Part shown: piece after piece, positions 34,878-44,050 of the stretch
Layout of the letters: the number at the start of each line of letters is the position of its first letter
Numbering within the stretch: the stretch's first letter is position 1
DNA from: HGM13006 sp900757695
GTDB lineage: Bacteria; Bacillota; Clostridia; Oscillospirales; Oscillospiraceae
DNA length: 64,000 nt
Direction of reading: 5' to 3'
Assembly: GCA_959607825.1 (NCBI GenBank)
Contig: CAUHNW010000005.1
Coordinates: forward strand, 1-64,000
Program-made: the position numbers and the translations under genes
The notes under the pieces: model-generated
What the model was told of the DNA's origin: nothing
What the model saw: the letters and a program-made list of their open reading frames with translations, nothing else
The model's database searches: none

Positions 34878-36702
34878 GTTCCGCACCTCCTTTCGGCTGT
34901 TCTTTGTAATACTGGCTTTGGACGGAAAACAGATCATAATACTTGCCGTGAAGGGCAAGCAGCTCTGCATGCGAGCCTGCTTCTGCAATGGCCCCATTCT
35001 CCAAATACAGAATTCTGTCACAGAACCGTGTGCTGGACAGCCGATGGGAGATATACACAGAGGTCCGTTCCTGAGTCATTTTATGGTATTTCTGATACAT
35101 TTGGTGCTCCGCAATGGGATCCAGGGCTGCGGTGGGCTCGTCCAGAATGACCATGGGCGCTTTCTTATACAGCGCACGGGCAAGGAGCAGCCTTTGCGTC
35201 TCGCCTCCGGACAGCTCCACGGCATCCTCGTTCACATCACGAACCAGCAGGGAGTGGACCCCCTGTGGAAGGGTGTCGATCTTCCCGGTCAAATCTGCGA
35301 GGGCGAGACATTCAGCGACCCGGTCAAAATCGGTGTTCTCAAGGGTATCACAGGAAATTGCCTCTGCAATGGTCAGAGGCGGGAGATAGAAATCCTGAAA
35401 CACCACGGAAAACAGCCTGTAGTATTCCTGCCTGTCAAAGTCCTTCACGTTGATCCCATTGCAGAATACAGCGCCCTCCGTGGGATCCAGCAATCCGCAG
35501 ATCAGCTTGACCAGCGTGGTTTTACCAGCGCCATTCAGGCCGACGACGGCCAGCTTTTCACCGGGATGGATCGTCAGATTCAGGTGGGAGATTGCATCCA
35601 CTTCGGCACCGGGATAGCGGTAACTGACATCCTGCAATGTGATTTCCACGGGACGGCCCATGCGGGCTTGGGCTGTTTCGCCGCTGCCGTGGCGGAACAC
35701 GTCCGGTTCTTCCAACATAGCACGGAAATCACAGATCTGATTGCTGTAACGTGACAGCATACTGAGCTGATTGGCCGCATCCAAAATCCAAGTGGAGAAT
35801 CCGGCAAGGGCTGCGAAGTACAGCACAAAATCCGATGCGAGAATTTGTCCATGCAGAACAAGATCAATCAGGTATGCATAGGCAATCCCCTCCCGGCACA
35901 GGGTCAGGATGCTGTCCAGTAGATCCGCCTTCCACAGGGGCTTTTCATGCCGCAGCTGCCAATCCTCGCAGAGCCGAATGTGGATATCAAAAATCTCTCG
36001 GAACCAGTTCCCCATGGAGAAAATGCGAATATCCTTCCCGTAGTGGTAATCTCCCGACTTGTCGTTGAGGTAATAGGGCTTCGAGGCATATTTCACCCAT
36101 TCAGCTGTATCTGCATGGCGCTGGCGCATAATTCGATCTCGAACGAGGAAAGAAATCACGGCGCACCCAGCAGCCAGCAAAGCAATCCACCAACCAACCT
36201 GAAAGAGAATTGCGGCATAGGTGAAGATGCCCAGTCCGCTGGTCAGGGCCTTTATGAGGGCCGGCCAGACTGCTTCCAGAGCAGAGCTGTTGCACCCTGT
36301 GGGTTCATAGGCCTTTTTCTTGATCTCCTGATAGGCGGCGGTATCGAATTGCTGATAGTCCACGGTCAAGGCTTTCACATAGACCGGAAAGCTAAACCGG
36401 CAACGGGTCAGCATTTTGTGAAATTCAATCTGTCCATTGCTCCAAGCCTGAATTCCGCTTGCTACCGCTATTCCACCAGACAGGAGCAGGATGGTAATTA
36501 GCAGGGTGCTGACCGAAACCTGCGCTTCCAGGTCGGCCAATACGGCCTTTGGAAGAAACATCGATCCCAATGCAAAGAGCAGCGCTGACACAATGTTGAT
36601 CCCTATGCACAGCAGGAAGAATTTGTCCCAAGTCCAAACGTGTTTCACAAGATAGCATATATTTTGCATTAAGGTGTATTTGGGTTTTTCTGCATGTTCC
36701 AT
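34867..36702 (-). CDS. ABC exporter half-transporter (membrane + ATPase), subunit A
   Basis: 611 residues, AGGAGGT 8 bases before ATG 36702. N-terminal membrane domain (about six helices, 20-320), C-terminal ATPase with Walker A GLNGAGKTT, signature LSGGETQ, Walker B MVILDEPTAALD and YISHRLSS. Both this and the partner keep Glu after Walker B, so both ATP sites look active. Begins 91 bases after the histidine-kinase stop, beyond an intrinsic terminator, so either read-through or its own promoter is needed. Confidence 0.9.
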   Translation of the reverse strand: MEHAEKPKYTLMQNICYLVKHVWTWDKFFLLCIGINIVSALLFALGSMFLPKAVLADLEAQVSVSTLLITILLLSGGIAVASGIQAWSNGQIEFHKMLTRCRFSFPVYVKALTVDYQQFDTAAYQEIKKKAYEPTGCNSSALEAVWPALIKALTSGLGIFTYAAILFQVGWWIALLAAGCAVISFLVRDRIMRQRHADTAEWVKYASKPYYLNDKSGDYHYGKDIRIFSMGNWFREIFDIHIRLCEDWQLRHEKPLWKADLLDSILTLCREGIAYAYLIDLVLHGQILASDFVLYFAALAGFSTWILDAANQLSMLSRYSNQICDFRAMLEEPDVFRHGSGETAQARMGRPVEITLQDVSYRYPGAEVDAISHLNLTIHPGEKLAVVGLNGAGKTTLVKLICGLLDPTEGAVFCNGINVKDFDRQEYYRLFSVVFQDFYLPPLTIAEAISCDTLENTDFDRVAECLALADLTGKIDTLPQGVHSLLVRDVNEDAVELSGGETQRLLLARALYKKAPMVILDEPTAALDPIAEHQMYQKYHKMTQERTSVYISHRLSSTRFCDRILYLENGAIAEAGSHAELLALHGKYYDLFSVQSQYYKEQPKGGAEHEE

Positions 36703-36753
36703 GCTTTAGCACCTCCTTACACCGACATATTAACAGATCAAAAATAAAAATGG

Positions 36754-36788
36754 TGCGCTCCTGCGTGAATGGTCATCGTAGGAGCGCA
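36754..36788 (-). terminator. Intrinsic terminator of the LytTR/kinase operon
   Basis: TGCGCTCCT/AGGAGCGCA core with inner GC pairs; on the minus strand it is followed by CCATTTTTATTTTT. Confidence 0.8.
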
Positions 36789-36793
36789 AGTGG

Positions 36794-37513
36794 TTAAATT
36801 GGCAGTAGAATCTCCGTTGCAAACACGCCTTCCTCACTTTGACGGTTGACGGAGCCGCCGTACTTTGCGGCAACCCGGTCAATTCGCACGAGGCCAAATC
36901 CATGGCCGTCCTGAGACTTTGTGCTCAAATAGCTCTGTCCTTTTCTCCGAAGCGCTGAGGCTGAATTGGTGACAGAAATGTAGAACTGCCCCTTATGACT
37001 GCCCATATAGACCCGAATAAAGCGCTTTTGCGAATCAGCCAATCTCATACACGCTTCAATAGCGTTGTCCATGAGATTACCGAGAATCACGCAGATGTCT
37101 ATGGATTCCACAGATAGTGTGGGCGGTACCGTAGCTTTCACGTTCACAGCGATCTCCTGACTGGCAGCAAGGTTCAGCTTGCTATTCAGAATGGCATCTA
37201 CCATCACGTTTCCGGTCTTGATCACGGTATCCACCGAAGCCAGATCCTCTCCTAATAGCTGAAGATAGTGATCCAGTTCCTCATATCTCCCCGCATCCAG
37301 ATGTGCTTTCATCACTTGAATGTGATTTCTATAATCATGCCGCCATCCACGAACCTGACGGTACATCTGCTCCACTTCTTCAACGTGGCGATTTAAAAGA
37401 TCGTTCTGATAGCCAGAAATGCGCCGGTCAACCTGGCGGATTAGCCACTGCCGCACCAGCAAAACGAGGATTCCCAAGAGCAGAGCGCCACCAAGCAGAT
37501 ATACATATTTCAT
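36794..37513 (-). CDS. GHKL-type sensor histidine kinase (AgrC/LytTR-partner class)
   Basis: 239 residues with a single N-terminal membrane helix (about 4-22) and no large sensor domain. The phospho-acceptor His lies in WRHDYRNHIQVMKAHL (~58), N-box NLMDNAIEAC, G-box GHGFGLVRIDRV. The short form, without the six-helix AgrC sensor, suggests it senses through a partner, possibly the adjacent ABC exporter. Overlaps the response-regulator stop by 4 bases (ATGA). Confidence 0.88.
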   Translation of the reverse strand: MKYVYLLGGALLLGILVLLVRQWLIRQVDRRISGYQNDLLNRHVEEVEQMYRQVRGWRHDYRNHIQVMKAHLDAGRYEELDHYLQLLGEDLASVDTVIKTGNVMVDAILNSKLNLAASQEIAVNVKATVPPTLSVESIDICVILGNLMDNAIEACMRLADSQKRFIRVYMGSHKGQFYISVTNSASALRRKGQSYLSTKSQDGHGFGLVRIDRVAAKYGGSVNRQSEEGVFATEILLPI

Positions 37514-38232
37514 TTCTCTGCCTCCCTACGGTAATACGCAAAGAATGCCTGATTCACATCCGCAGCCAAACGTCGTGACATGGGAACCACCACACCAGAG
37601 TCCAGAAGGATATCTGTCTTTTTAATCTGATGGATTCTTGCAAGGTTGACCAGGAAGGAACGGTGGCAGCGGCAAAAGGTATTTCCCAGCTCCTGTTCCA
37701 GCTCCCGAATTGTCATATGGAGGAGATAGTCCTTCCCTCTATCCCCGTGAATGGTCACAGTATGGGACAATACCTCAACGTACAGGATCTCGTCAAAATA
37801 GAGCTTCTGCGTTACGCCGTCCGAAGTACACAGTAGGAATTTCCGCTGATGCTGCAGCTGCTCCAAAGTGCGGTTCAGAACCCGCTCAAGTGCTTGTTCT
37901 GAAACCGGCTTCAACAGATAGTGCAGTGCAGCAACGTCATACCCCTCTGCCATATAGTCGGAATATCCGGTAATAAAGACAAGTGGAGTATCATCATGAA
38001 GCTGGCGTAGCCTTTTGGCAAGCTCCATTCCGTTCTGTCCTGGCATTTCCACATCCAGCAGCAGAAGCTCCGGACGGTAGCCGTCCTCGTATGCGCTCCA
38101 AAACCGTTCTGCGCTGAGAAATGCGGATATTTGCAGGGTGTGGCCGCCAAGCTGCTCCCACTTTTGAAGTAGCCCGATTAAATAGTCACGTTCGGCGGCC
38201 ACGTCTTCACAGATTGCTACGTTGATGTTCAT
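37510..38232 (-). CDS. LytTR-family response regulator
   Basis: 240 residues. Receiver 1-120 with acidic pocket ICEDVAAE, phospho-Asp in LLLLDVEMPGQNG, Thr/Lys in FITGYSD and LLKPVSE. LytTR DNA-binding domain ~135-235 (ILYVEVLSHTVTIHG, CRCHRSFLVNLARI). Binding sites of this class are usually paired 9-base direct repeats; none is obvious ahead of the ABC genes. First gene of the operon, GGAGG site upstream. Confidence 0.92.
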   Translation of the reverse strand: MNINVAICEDVAAERDYLIGLLQKWEQLGGHTLQISAFLSAERFWSAYEDGYRPELLLLDVEMPGQNGMELAKRLRQLHDDTPLVFITGYSDYMAEGYDVAALHYLLKPVSEQALERVLNRTLEQLQHQRKFLLCTSDGVTQKLYFDEILYVEVLSHTVTIHGDRGKDYLLHMTIRELEQELGNTFCRCHRSFLVNLARIHQIKKTDILLDSGVVVPMSRRLAADVNQAFFAYYRREAEK

Positions 38233-38262
38233 TGGGGATTCCTCCGATGTTCAAGTACACAA

Positions 38263-38268
38263 ATTATA
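38263..38268 (-). promoter_or_regulatory. Extended -10 box of the LytTR operon
   Basis: TGGTATAAT on the minus strand, about 30 bases before the ATG; -35 poor, as in extended -10 promoters. Confidence 0.5.
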
Positions 38269-38629
38269 CCATATGGAAAACTGATTTGTATAGGTTTGGT
38301 ACTGAAAGGAAACAGTAACACCAATATAAGATCCGCAATGTAGCATTGTTTTTGAGTGTAATTTCCCCAAATCGTGTGGAAGAATGTGTGGGCATTTCTG
38401 CGTACAGATGTATATAGAGAATAACTACTTGAAATTTTTTCTCAGAATCAAAGGAAGTGTGCAGATAGAAGCCTCGTTTAGTGCCCTGACCCACATTCTG
38501 ACCCACTACCAGAAAAACGTTGGCGCACCAGTTGGACAAAACAGGCCGAAATCTCCCTGATTGTGCCGAAATATCGTCCAATCCGTGCCGGATTGTGCAA
38601 TCCATCCACGGAATTGCCGCAGAGACGCT
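38269..38629. other. Gene-free flank of a tRNA-type attachment scar
   Basis: AT-rich at the left, then mixed. A tandem CTGACCCACA/CTGACCCACT occurs near 38488-38508. No credible gene; probably the end of an integrated element, or what remains of one. Confidence 0.45.
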
Positions 38630-38673
38630 CTCATAACCGGTCGGCCGTCGGTTCAAATCCGGCCCCGCAACCA
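38630..38673 (+). other. 3' half of a tRNA-Met (CAT) gene, attachment-site scar
   Basis: From the anticodon loop CTCATAA onward the sequence is tRNA: variable region, T-arm GTCGG-TTCAAAT-CCGGC, acceptor 3' strand and encoded CCA, followed by its own terminator. Upstream of the anticodon loop there is no pairing partner: neither anticodon 5' stem, D-arm nor 5' acceptor is present. Typical of an att site used by tyrosine integrases. Confidence 0.75.
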
Positions 38674-38678
38674 AATCG

Positions 38679-38704
38679 CCGCTGATTTCGCCAGAAATCA
38701 GCGG
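38679..38704 (+). terminator. Terminator behind the tRNA fragment
   Basis: CCGCTGATTTC / GAAATCAGCGG, 4-base loop, followed by TTTTTCC. Confidence 0.85.
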
Positions 38705-38803
38705 TTTTTCCTTGTCTTCCGAATAATTTACGATACTTTTTGCTGCCCAACTATTGACGTTGAACCTATAAATGGAGCTCATACGTTAACGCCGCAAATG
38801 CAA

Positions 38804-38834
38804 AACCGGCCCGAAGCAATGCTTCGGGCCGGTT
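38804..38834 (-). terminator. Terminator of SBP 5
   Basis: Perfect 14-bp stem AACCGGCCCGAAGC / GCTTCGGGCCGGTT, read on the minus strand with TTTT at its end; 22 bases after the SBP stop. Confidence 0.85.
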
Positions 38835-38855
38835 CATTACAGCAACAGGGGAGAC

Positions 38856-40649
38856 TTATCTTGCCAGATAGCGGTCATAGGCATCCTGCTTGAGCTGGAT
38901 GCAGTCCTCAATCCCCATATCCTTGAGCTTCTCGACAAAAGTATCCCACTCGTCCATGCTCTTTGCACCGGTGATAAACTGTGCGATCTGCTCCTGCAGA
39001 TAGGTGTTAATGTCAGAGTAGATGGAAGAATGCTCATCTGCCTCGTCTGCGGTCAGTGCTGCAGCAGAGGGATAGGTGTTGGCATCGTCACGGTTATAAT
39101 CCCAGATATCACGCGCCTCAAGGCCAGCCTCCGTATAGGTGCTGCGGGTCTTGGTGATATCGTTGATACGGTTCACAGAGTCAGTGGAATACATGAACTG
39201 CGTATCCATCAGGCTCAGGCCATCGGGATTGTTGGTAACCAGCTCCGTAATGTAGGGCTGGCCATTCTCGTCAAACTCAAAGCTCTGGCCCTCAATGCCA
39301 TAGTTGGCAAGGAGCACGCCGTCCTCGGTATACCAGAAGTCACACCACTTCATTGCCAGCTCGGGATTCTCGCAGGCAGTGGTAATGGTAATGCCCATCT
39401 TGCCCACAATGCTGTCCTCGTTGGCATTGTGCAGCACATCGTCTGCATTCTTACGGGCATCGTAGCAGGCAATCAGCTTGCCGTTGGCATCTGCATCGGA
39501 CAGGGTAGACTGGAACATGCCGATCATGCCCACGCCGTTGAAGAAGATACCAGTACGGCCGGTGGAAACGTTGGTGCTGTAAACATCGCCCATGGGGTTG
39601 GCGTTGTCCTGAATGAAGGTCGTGGAGATCAGGCCCTTGTCCATCCAGTCACGGATCAGCTCCACATACTCCTTGTAGCCCTCCTCCAGAGGACCATACT
39701 TAACCTCGCCATCCTCTACATAGTAGGGATAGGCGGAACCCATCATGGACTGGAAGGTAGCGGTAATGCCAAAGCCGGAAGCAAGGAAGTTCCCGGCGGG
39801 AACCATGTCAGAAGGCATCATCAGAGGCTCCTCTGCGCCCTTCTCATTCTTAAATGCAGTCAGTACTTTTTCCCACTCATCATAGGTCTTGGGGTTCTCA
39901 AGGTTCAGATCCTCCAGCCAGTCGCCACGGATCCATGCGCCCTCAGTCGTGCCCTGCTTCTCAGAGTTGAAGGTGTAGAAGGCCACAATGTTGCCCTCAT
40001 CGGTGGTGATGGTCTTAATGATGCTGGGATCAGAATTGATGATATTCTGGTAGTTGGGCGCATACTCGGCAATGTCGTCCGCCAGATTAATGGCAAAGTC
40101 AGACTCTACCGCCAGATCGTTGCCGCCGGTGTAATCCATGCCGTTGACCAGATCGGGATAATCACCGCCGGCCAGCATCAGATTGAACTTCTCTGCGTTG
40201 GTCTCAGCGGACTGCTCCAGAAAATCAATGTGTACGCCGGTAAACTCCTCGGCCTTCTGGAACACGGGATGATCTGCCATACCGTTGGCAAACAGAGTAC
40301 CCACGTTGCCGGGAACAGACAGCCACAGGCTGAAGCTGTCACCTTCGGTGGTCAGAGGCAGACCAGTAGTCTTTGCGCCCACACCATAGTTGCTGTCATA
40401 AGAGTACAGATGCAGGCTGGGATCGTTGGCCTCTGCGGGATCCTCTTCCTCGGCGGAATCTTCCTTCGGGGTAGACAGATCCAGCGTAGAGCCGATATCC
40501 GTAGCCTTTGCTTCTTCCTTGGCAGCCTCGGTGGGAGCCGCAGAGGCTTCGCCGGCGTTGGAAGCGCTGGAACTGCTATTGCCGCAGCCAGCCAGCAGAC
40601 TCAGAAGCATTGCAGCGCTCAGCAGCGCTGTCAGCACACGTTTTGTCAT
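38856..40649 (-). CDS. Extracellular solute-binding lipoprotein (orphan SBP 5)
   Basis: 597 residues from ATG 40649 (GGAGG 8-9 bases upstream). Lipobox LAGC, Cys22; Ala/Glu-rich linker to about residue 85. SBP body: TGVHIDFLEQS, FNLMLAGGDYPDLV, a CDFWYTEDGVLLANYGIEGQ stretch, a TNNPDGLS segment and a closing KQDAYDRYLAR helix. Monocistronic: own promoter and terminator, with a 14-bp palindrome in the leader. It is the only SBP here without a beta-helix, MaoC or OYE gene as direct neighbour; the tRNA scar lies beyond its 3' end. Confidence 0.92.
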   Translation of the reverse strand: MTKRVLTALLSAAMLLSLLAGCGNSSSSASNAGEASAAPTEAAKEEAKATDIGSTLDLSTPKEDSAEEEDPAEANDPSLHLYSYDSNYGVGAKTTGLPLTTEGDSFSLWLSVPGNVGTLFANGMADHPVFQKAEEFTGVHIDFLEQSAETNAEKFNLMLAGGDYPDLVNGMDYTGGNDLAVESDFAINLADDIAEYAPNYQNIINSDPSIIKTITTDEGNIVAFYTFNSEKQGTTEGAWIRGDWLEDLNLENPKTYDEWEKVLTAFKNEKGAEEPLMMPSDMVPAGNFLASGFGITATFQSMMGSAYPYYVEDGEVKYGPLEEGYKEYVELIRDWMDKGLISTTFIQDNANPMGDVYSTNVSTGRTGIFFNGVGMIGMFQSTLSDADANGKLIACYDARKNADDVLHNANEDSIVGKMGITITTACENPELAMKWCDFWYTEDGVLLANYGIEGQSFEFDENGQPYITELVTNNPDGLSLMDTQFMYSTDSVNRINDITKTRSTYTEAGLEARDIWDYNRDDANTYPSAAALTADEADEHSSIYSDINTYLQEQIAQFITGAKSMDEWDTFVEKLKDMGIEDCIQLKQDAYDRYLAR

Positions 40650-40674
40650 TTGTGTTTTCCTCCATATCATTTAT

Positions 40675-40688
40675 TGCGTTATAACGCA
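40675..40688. promoter_or_regulatory. Perfect 14-bp palindrome, putative operator
   Basis: TGCGTTATAACGCA lies between the -10 box and the ribosome site of SBP 5, where a bound repressor would block transcription. Confidence 0.55.
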
Positions 40689-40700
40689 TTTTCTATTGGT

Positions 40701-40730
40701 ATTATAGCAATAAATGATACCTTTTGTCAT
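40701..40730 (-). promoter_or_regulatory. Putative promoter of SBP 5
   Basis: Minus strand: ATGACA, 18-base spacer, extended -10 TGCTATAAT; about 50 bases ahead of the ATG. Confidence 0.55.
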
Positions 40731-40909
40731 TTGGCAACATAGGAAAAATAATATGCTTTCAAAGTTTAGGTTTTCTACACCAAAGCACACAAATCGAACA
40801 CCGACATCAAAACAGGTTTTCTTTTTTGAAAAAATACCACACATACTCTTGATTTATTTCAAAACTGTGACATGTGGAAACCCGCATTATCCCCACCGGC
40901 ACTTATGGG

Positions 40910-41875
40910 TCAGCGCTCGTTTTCCTCCTTACGTGCCACCTCCAGCCGCTGGCGAATTTCCTTTCGCAGGTTCGGGAATGCCCCGGTCAGACGCCGTGTA
41001 CCAAAGCGAGCACCCTCGCCCAGCCCGCTGAGCAGTTCACGCTGGCGCTGCTCCAACACCTGCTTTTTCTGCTGAAGCTCCTGAAGGGACTCCGAAATCC
41101 GATCTCCAAGCTTTTCTTTGGTCTGGGCATAGGTCTCCCGAGCCTCAGAAAGGCGTTCCCGCCCCTCTGCCAGCTTTCGCTGTCCGCTCTCCACTGCGGT
41201 CTCCAGCTTTTCCTTGCCCTCTGCCATGCGTTCCTGTCCCGCCTGTTTGGCATTTTCCAGCTTGGCATCCGCAGCCAGTGCCGAATTACCTACTCGATCA
41301 GAAATGGCATCCCCCACAGTGTGCAGGGCTTTTCCAACCCGCTCCAGCTCGCCCAACTGCTTTCTAAGACCGATCACCGTAATCATGGTCAGCACAAAGT
41401 CAGTGAAAAACAGGGCATAGAGAAGCCCCAGCAGGATCCAGCCCGCCAGCTGCGGGATCCAGCACACCAGCGAAAAGATCACCGGATGGATCAGTCGAAC
41501 CGCAAAGGTCACCGCCAATCCCCACATAATAGAAAACCTCAGACAGATATAGCCTCCTAAATTAAAAGGCTCATCACTGTAGTCCCACCATCTGGTATGA
41601 AAGGCCCGCTCCAGCGCCCATCCGCCAATCAGTTCCACCACAGTACACAGCAGCATTCCCAGCAGGAACAGTATCAGCAGATTCCCGGACACCGGTCCCA
41701 GAAGCAACAGTGCCCCCAGCATTCCCACGCCGTAAATGGGACATACCGGCCCATTCAGGAAGCCCCGGTTTACCACTTTTCCGCTGGTCACCGCTACAAA
41801 GCTGACCTCCACGCACCATCCCAAAAAGGAATAGATCAGGAACAGCCAGCACAGCTGATAAATCGAATACTCCAT
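40910..41875 (-). CDS. CmpB-type membrane protein (putative ABC-transporter type IV family) with coiled-coil tail
   Basis: 321 residues from ATG 41875 (GAAGGGAGA 8 bases upstream; the ATG two codons earlier abuts the site). Residues 1-170 hold about five membrane helices with family features (FLGWCVEV, NRGFLNGPVCPIYG, WWDYS). Residues ~180-300 are a long charged coiled coil with repeating KEKLETA/ESGQRKLAEGRERL-like heptads, so a cytoplasmic tail. The family name is historical; transport has not been shown. Downstream of aminopeptidase P and separated by a hairpin. Confidence 0.82.
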   Translation of the reverse strand: MEYSIYQLCWLFLIYSFLGWCVEVSFVAVTSGKVVNRGFLNGPVCPIYGVGMLGALLLLGPVSGNLLILFLLGMLLCTVVELIGGWALERAFHTRWWDYSDEPFNLGGYICLRFSIMWGLAVTFAVRLIHPVIFSLVCWIPQLAGWILLGLLYALFFTDFVLTMITVIGLRKQLGELERVGKALHTVGDAISDRVGNSALAADAKLENAKQAGQERMAEGKEKLETAVESGQRKLAEGRERLSEARETYAQTKEKLGDRISESLQELQQKKQVLEQRQRELLSGLGEGARFGTRRLTGAFPNLRKEIRQRLEVARKEENER

Positions 41876-41910
41876 TGGCATTCTCCCTTCTAAAATCACA
41901 AATATGAAAT

Positions 41911-41948
41911 GGCAGTGCGACACTTCCACTTTGAAGCACCGCACTGCC
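41911..41948 (-). terminator. Hairpin after pepP
   Basis: GGCAGTGCG / CGCACTGCC with further partial pairing inward, read on the minus strand with ATTTCATATTT. Confidence 0.6.
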
Positions 41949-41962
41949 GTTCAATGAATGGA

Positions 41963-43750
41963 TCAGATTTCCGCTGTTGCCTCTCGCAGCCATGCATTTT
42001 CTTCTTCGGTAAAATACGGGCTGATTGCCTCATAGACTGCCCGGTGATAGGCATTGAGCTGTGCCCGCTGCTTTGCAGAGAGCTCCTCCACCACAATGGC
42101 GTCCCGCTCAAAGGGGCACATGGTCAGGGTGTCAAAGCCCAGGAATGTACCGTAATCCGTTGCCTGACGCTCCACGCAGAGCTCCAGATTTTCCAGTCGA
42201 ATGCCATACTTTCCTTCCAGATAAATGCCCGGTTCGTCAGAGGTGATCATGCCCGGCTCCATGGGGGCGTCCTGGGCAGCGCCGTTTACCAGCCGATAGC
42301 GGATATTCTGCGGTCCCTCGTGGACATTGAGCAGGTATCCAACGCCGTGACCGGTGCCGTGATTATAGTCAAGTCCTTCCTCCCAGAAGGGGGCCCGTGC
42401 CAGCAGATCCAGATTCAATCCACCGCAGCCCTTTTTGAACACAGCTGCCGCAAGATCCAGATTCCCCCGCAGGACTACGGTATAATGGTGGCGCATCTCC
42501 TGTGTCAGCGGTCCCAGCACAAAGGTACGGGTCACATCTGTGCTGCCCTCCAGATAATGTCCACCGGTATCCGACAGCAGGAATCCGTGCGGCTCCAGTG
42601 CCACGTCAGACTCCGCCGTTGCGGAGTAATGAATGATCGCACCGTGGGGGCCATAGCCCATAATGGGATCAAAGCTGGGCCCCAGATAATGCTCCATCTG
42701 TCCACGGAACTGCTCCAGCTTCTCCGCAGCAGAGATCTCTGTAATGGGCATTTTCCCCACATTGTCATGGAGCCACTTCATAAAGCGGGTCAATGCCACG
42801 CCGTCCTTCACATGGGCCAGCCGTTCATTTCTGCACTCCACAGGGTTCTTTACGGATTTCGGCCCCACCGTCGGGTTTGACTCCTGCATCAGTACGGCAT
42901 TGACCGGAATTCCCTTGAGAATTGCGTAGTTGAGCTTCTGCGGATCCACCAGCACACGATTGCCAGCGGGGATCTCCCGGATATCCTGATACAGCCGCAG
43001 ATAGGGCCGCAGAGAAACACCGTCCGCCTCCAGCGCCTGCCGGAGCTGCTCCGAAAACTTTCGCTCATCCGCATAGAGCACCATGGAATCCGCTGTAATG
43101 ACCATATCCCCCAGCACCACCGGGCAGCAGGCCACATCGTCTCCACGAATATTCAGCAGCCAGCACAGATCATCCAAGGAGGTCAGGATAAAGGTATCCG
43201 CCCGCTTTTCCCGCAGCGTCTTCCGAAGCGCTTCCAGCTTATCCTTGCGGCTTTCTCCCGCATAGGCAATATCCAGCTCCCAAGCCGGAGCCTGAGACAT
43301 GGGCGGCCGATTCTCCCAGATCTCGCCCACCAGATCCAGCTCATATTTTATCTGCGCACCAGCTGCTTTGGCCGCCTGCTCCATGGCCGTGCCGGTCCCG
43401 GCAGTCATAGAACGCCCATCGAAGCCAAGGGTCATACCCGCCTGCAAATGCGCCTTCAGCCATTCAAGTACGGTTGGCACACCAGCCTCGCCCATTTTGC
43501 AAAGGTCAATGCCGGAGTCTTCCAGCTGCTGGGCAGCCTGTAGAAAATACCGCCCATCTGTCCAGAGTCCTGCCCAATTCTGCGTGGCCACCAGCGTGCC
43601 CGCAGAACCTGTGAAGCCGGAGACATGGGCCCGGCAGCGGAAATAATCCCCCACATATTCAGAGCCGTGGAAATCATCTGTGGGTATTACATAAATATCT
43701 ACGCCTGCAGCCGTCATGGCCTTCCGTAGTGCAGTTAGTTCTTTTCGCAT
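41963..43750 (-). CDS. pepP: Xaa-Pro aminopeptidase (aminopeptidase P, M24B)
   Basis: 595 residues, three-domain eukaryote-like long form. Two creatinase-type N-terminal domains (about 1-300), then the pita-bread catalytic domain. Metal ligands: Asp in LSDTGGHY, Asp in GSTDVTRT, His in GTGHGVGY, Glu in TSDEPGIY and Glu in RLENLE; all five present. Removes an N-terminal residue preceding proline from peptides, cytoplasmic, Mn2+-dependent in the family. Own promoter; housekeeping gene. Confidence 0.95.
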   Translation of the reverse strand: MRKELTALRKAMTAAGVDIYVIPTDDFHGSEYVGDYFRCRAHVSGFTGSAGTLVATQNWAGLWTDGRYFLQAAQQLEDSGIDLCKMGEAGVPTVLEWLKAHLQAGMTLGFDGRSMTAGTGTAMEQAAKAAGAQIKYELDLVGEIWENRPPMSQAPAWELDIAYAGESRKDKLEALRKTLREKRADTFILTSLDDLCWLLNIRGDDVACCPVVLGDMVITADSMVLYADERKFSEQLRQALEADGVSLRPYLRLYQDIREIPAGNRVLVDPQKLNYAILKGIPVNAVLMQESNPTVGPKSVKNPVECRNERLAHVKDGVALTRFMKWLHDNVGKMPITEISAAEKLEQFRGQMEHYLGPSFDPIMGYGPHGAIIHYSATAESDVALEPHGFLLSDTGGHYLEGSTDVTRTFVLGPLTQEMRHHYTVVLRGNLDLAAAVFKKGCGGLNLDLLARAPFWEEGLDYNHGTGHGVGYLLNVHEGPQNIRYRLVNGAAQDAPMEPGMITSDEPGIYLEGKYGIRLENLELCVERQATDYGTFLGFDTLTMCPFERDAIVVEELSAKQRAQLNAYHRAVYEAISPYFTEEENAWLREATAEI

Positions 43751-43785
43751 TTTATCAGCCTCTTTCTGTATGGATCTTTAGCCCT

Positions 43786-43814
43786 AGTATAATCCGAAAC
43801 CATCAAGAACGCAA
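43786..43814 (-). promoter_or_regulatory. Promoter of pepP
   Basis: Minus strand: TTGCGT, 17-base spacer, TATACT; 36 bases ahead of ATG 43750. Confidence 0.6.
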
Positions 43815-43851
43815 GTCCCCGCAAAAAACAGCAGGAAATTACAAAAAACTG

Positions 43852-43879
43852 TTGACAAATCAGCAGTTTGTGTTATAAT
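43852..43879 (+). promoter_or_regulatory. Promoter of tRNA-Thr
   Basis: Consensus TTGACA (43852-43857), 16-base spacer, TATAAT (43874-43879), 13 bases before the tRNA. Confidence 0.8.
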
Positions 43880-43892
43880 AAGCAAGCTGTTT

Positions 43893-44048
<156 letters not shown>

Positions 44049-44050
44049 TG

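Noticed and set aside
38264..38782. 172-codon minus-strand frame
   Set aside because: It translates through the tRNA-Met fragment and its terminator, a well-known source of false proteins.
39030..40742. 570-codon antisense frame over SBP 5
   Set aside because: Shadow of the SBP gene; its start lies inside it and no motif is recognisable.
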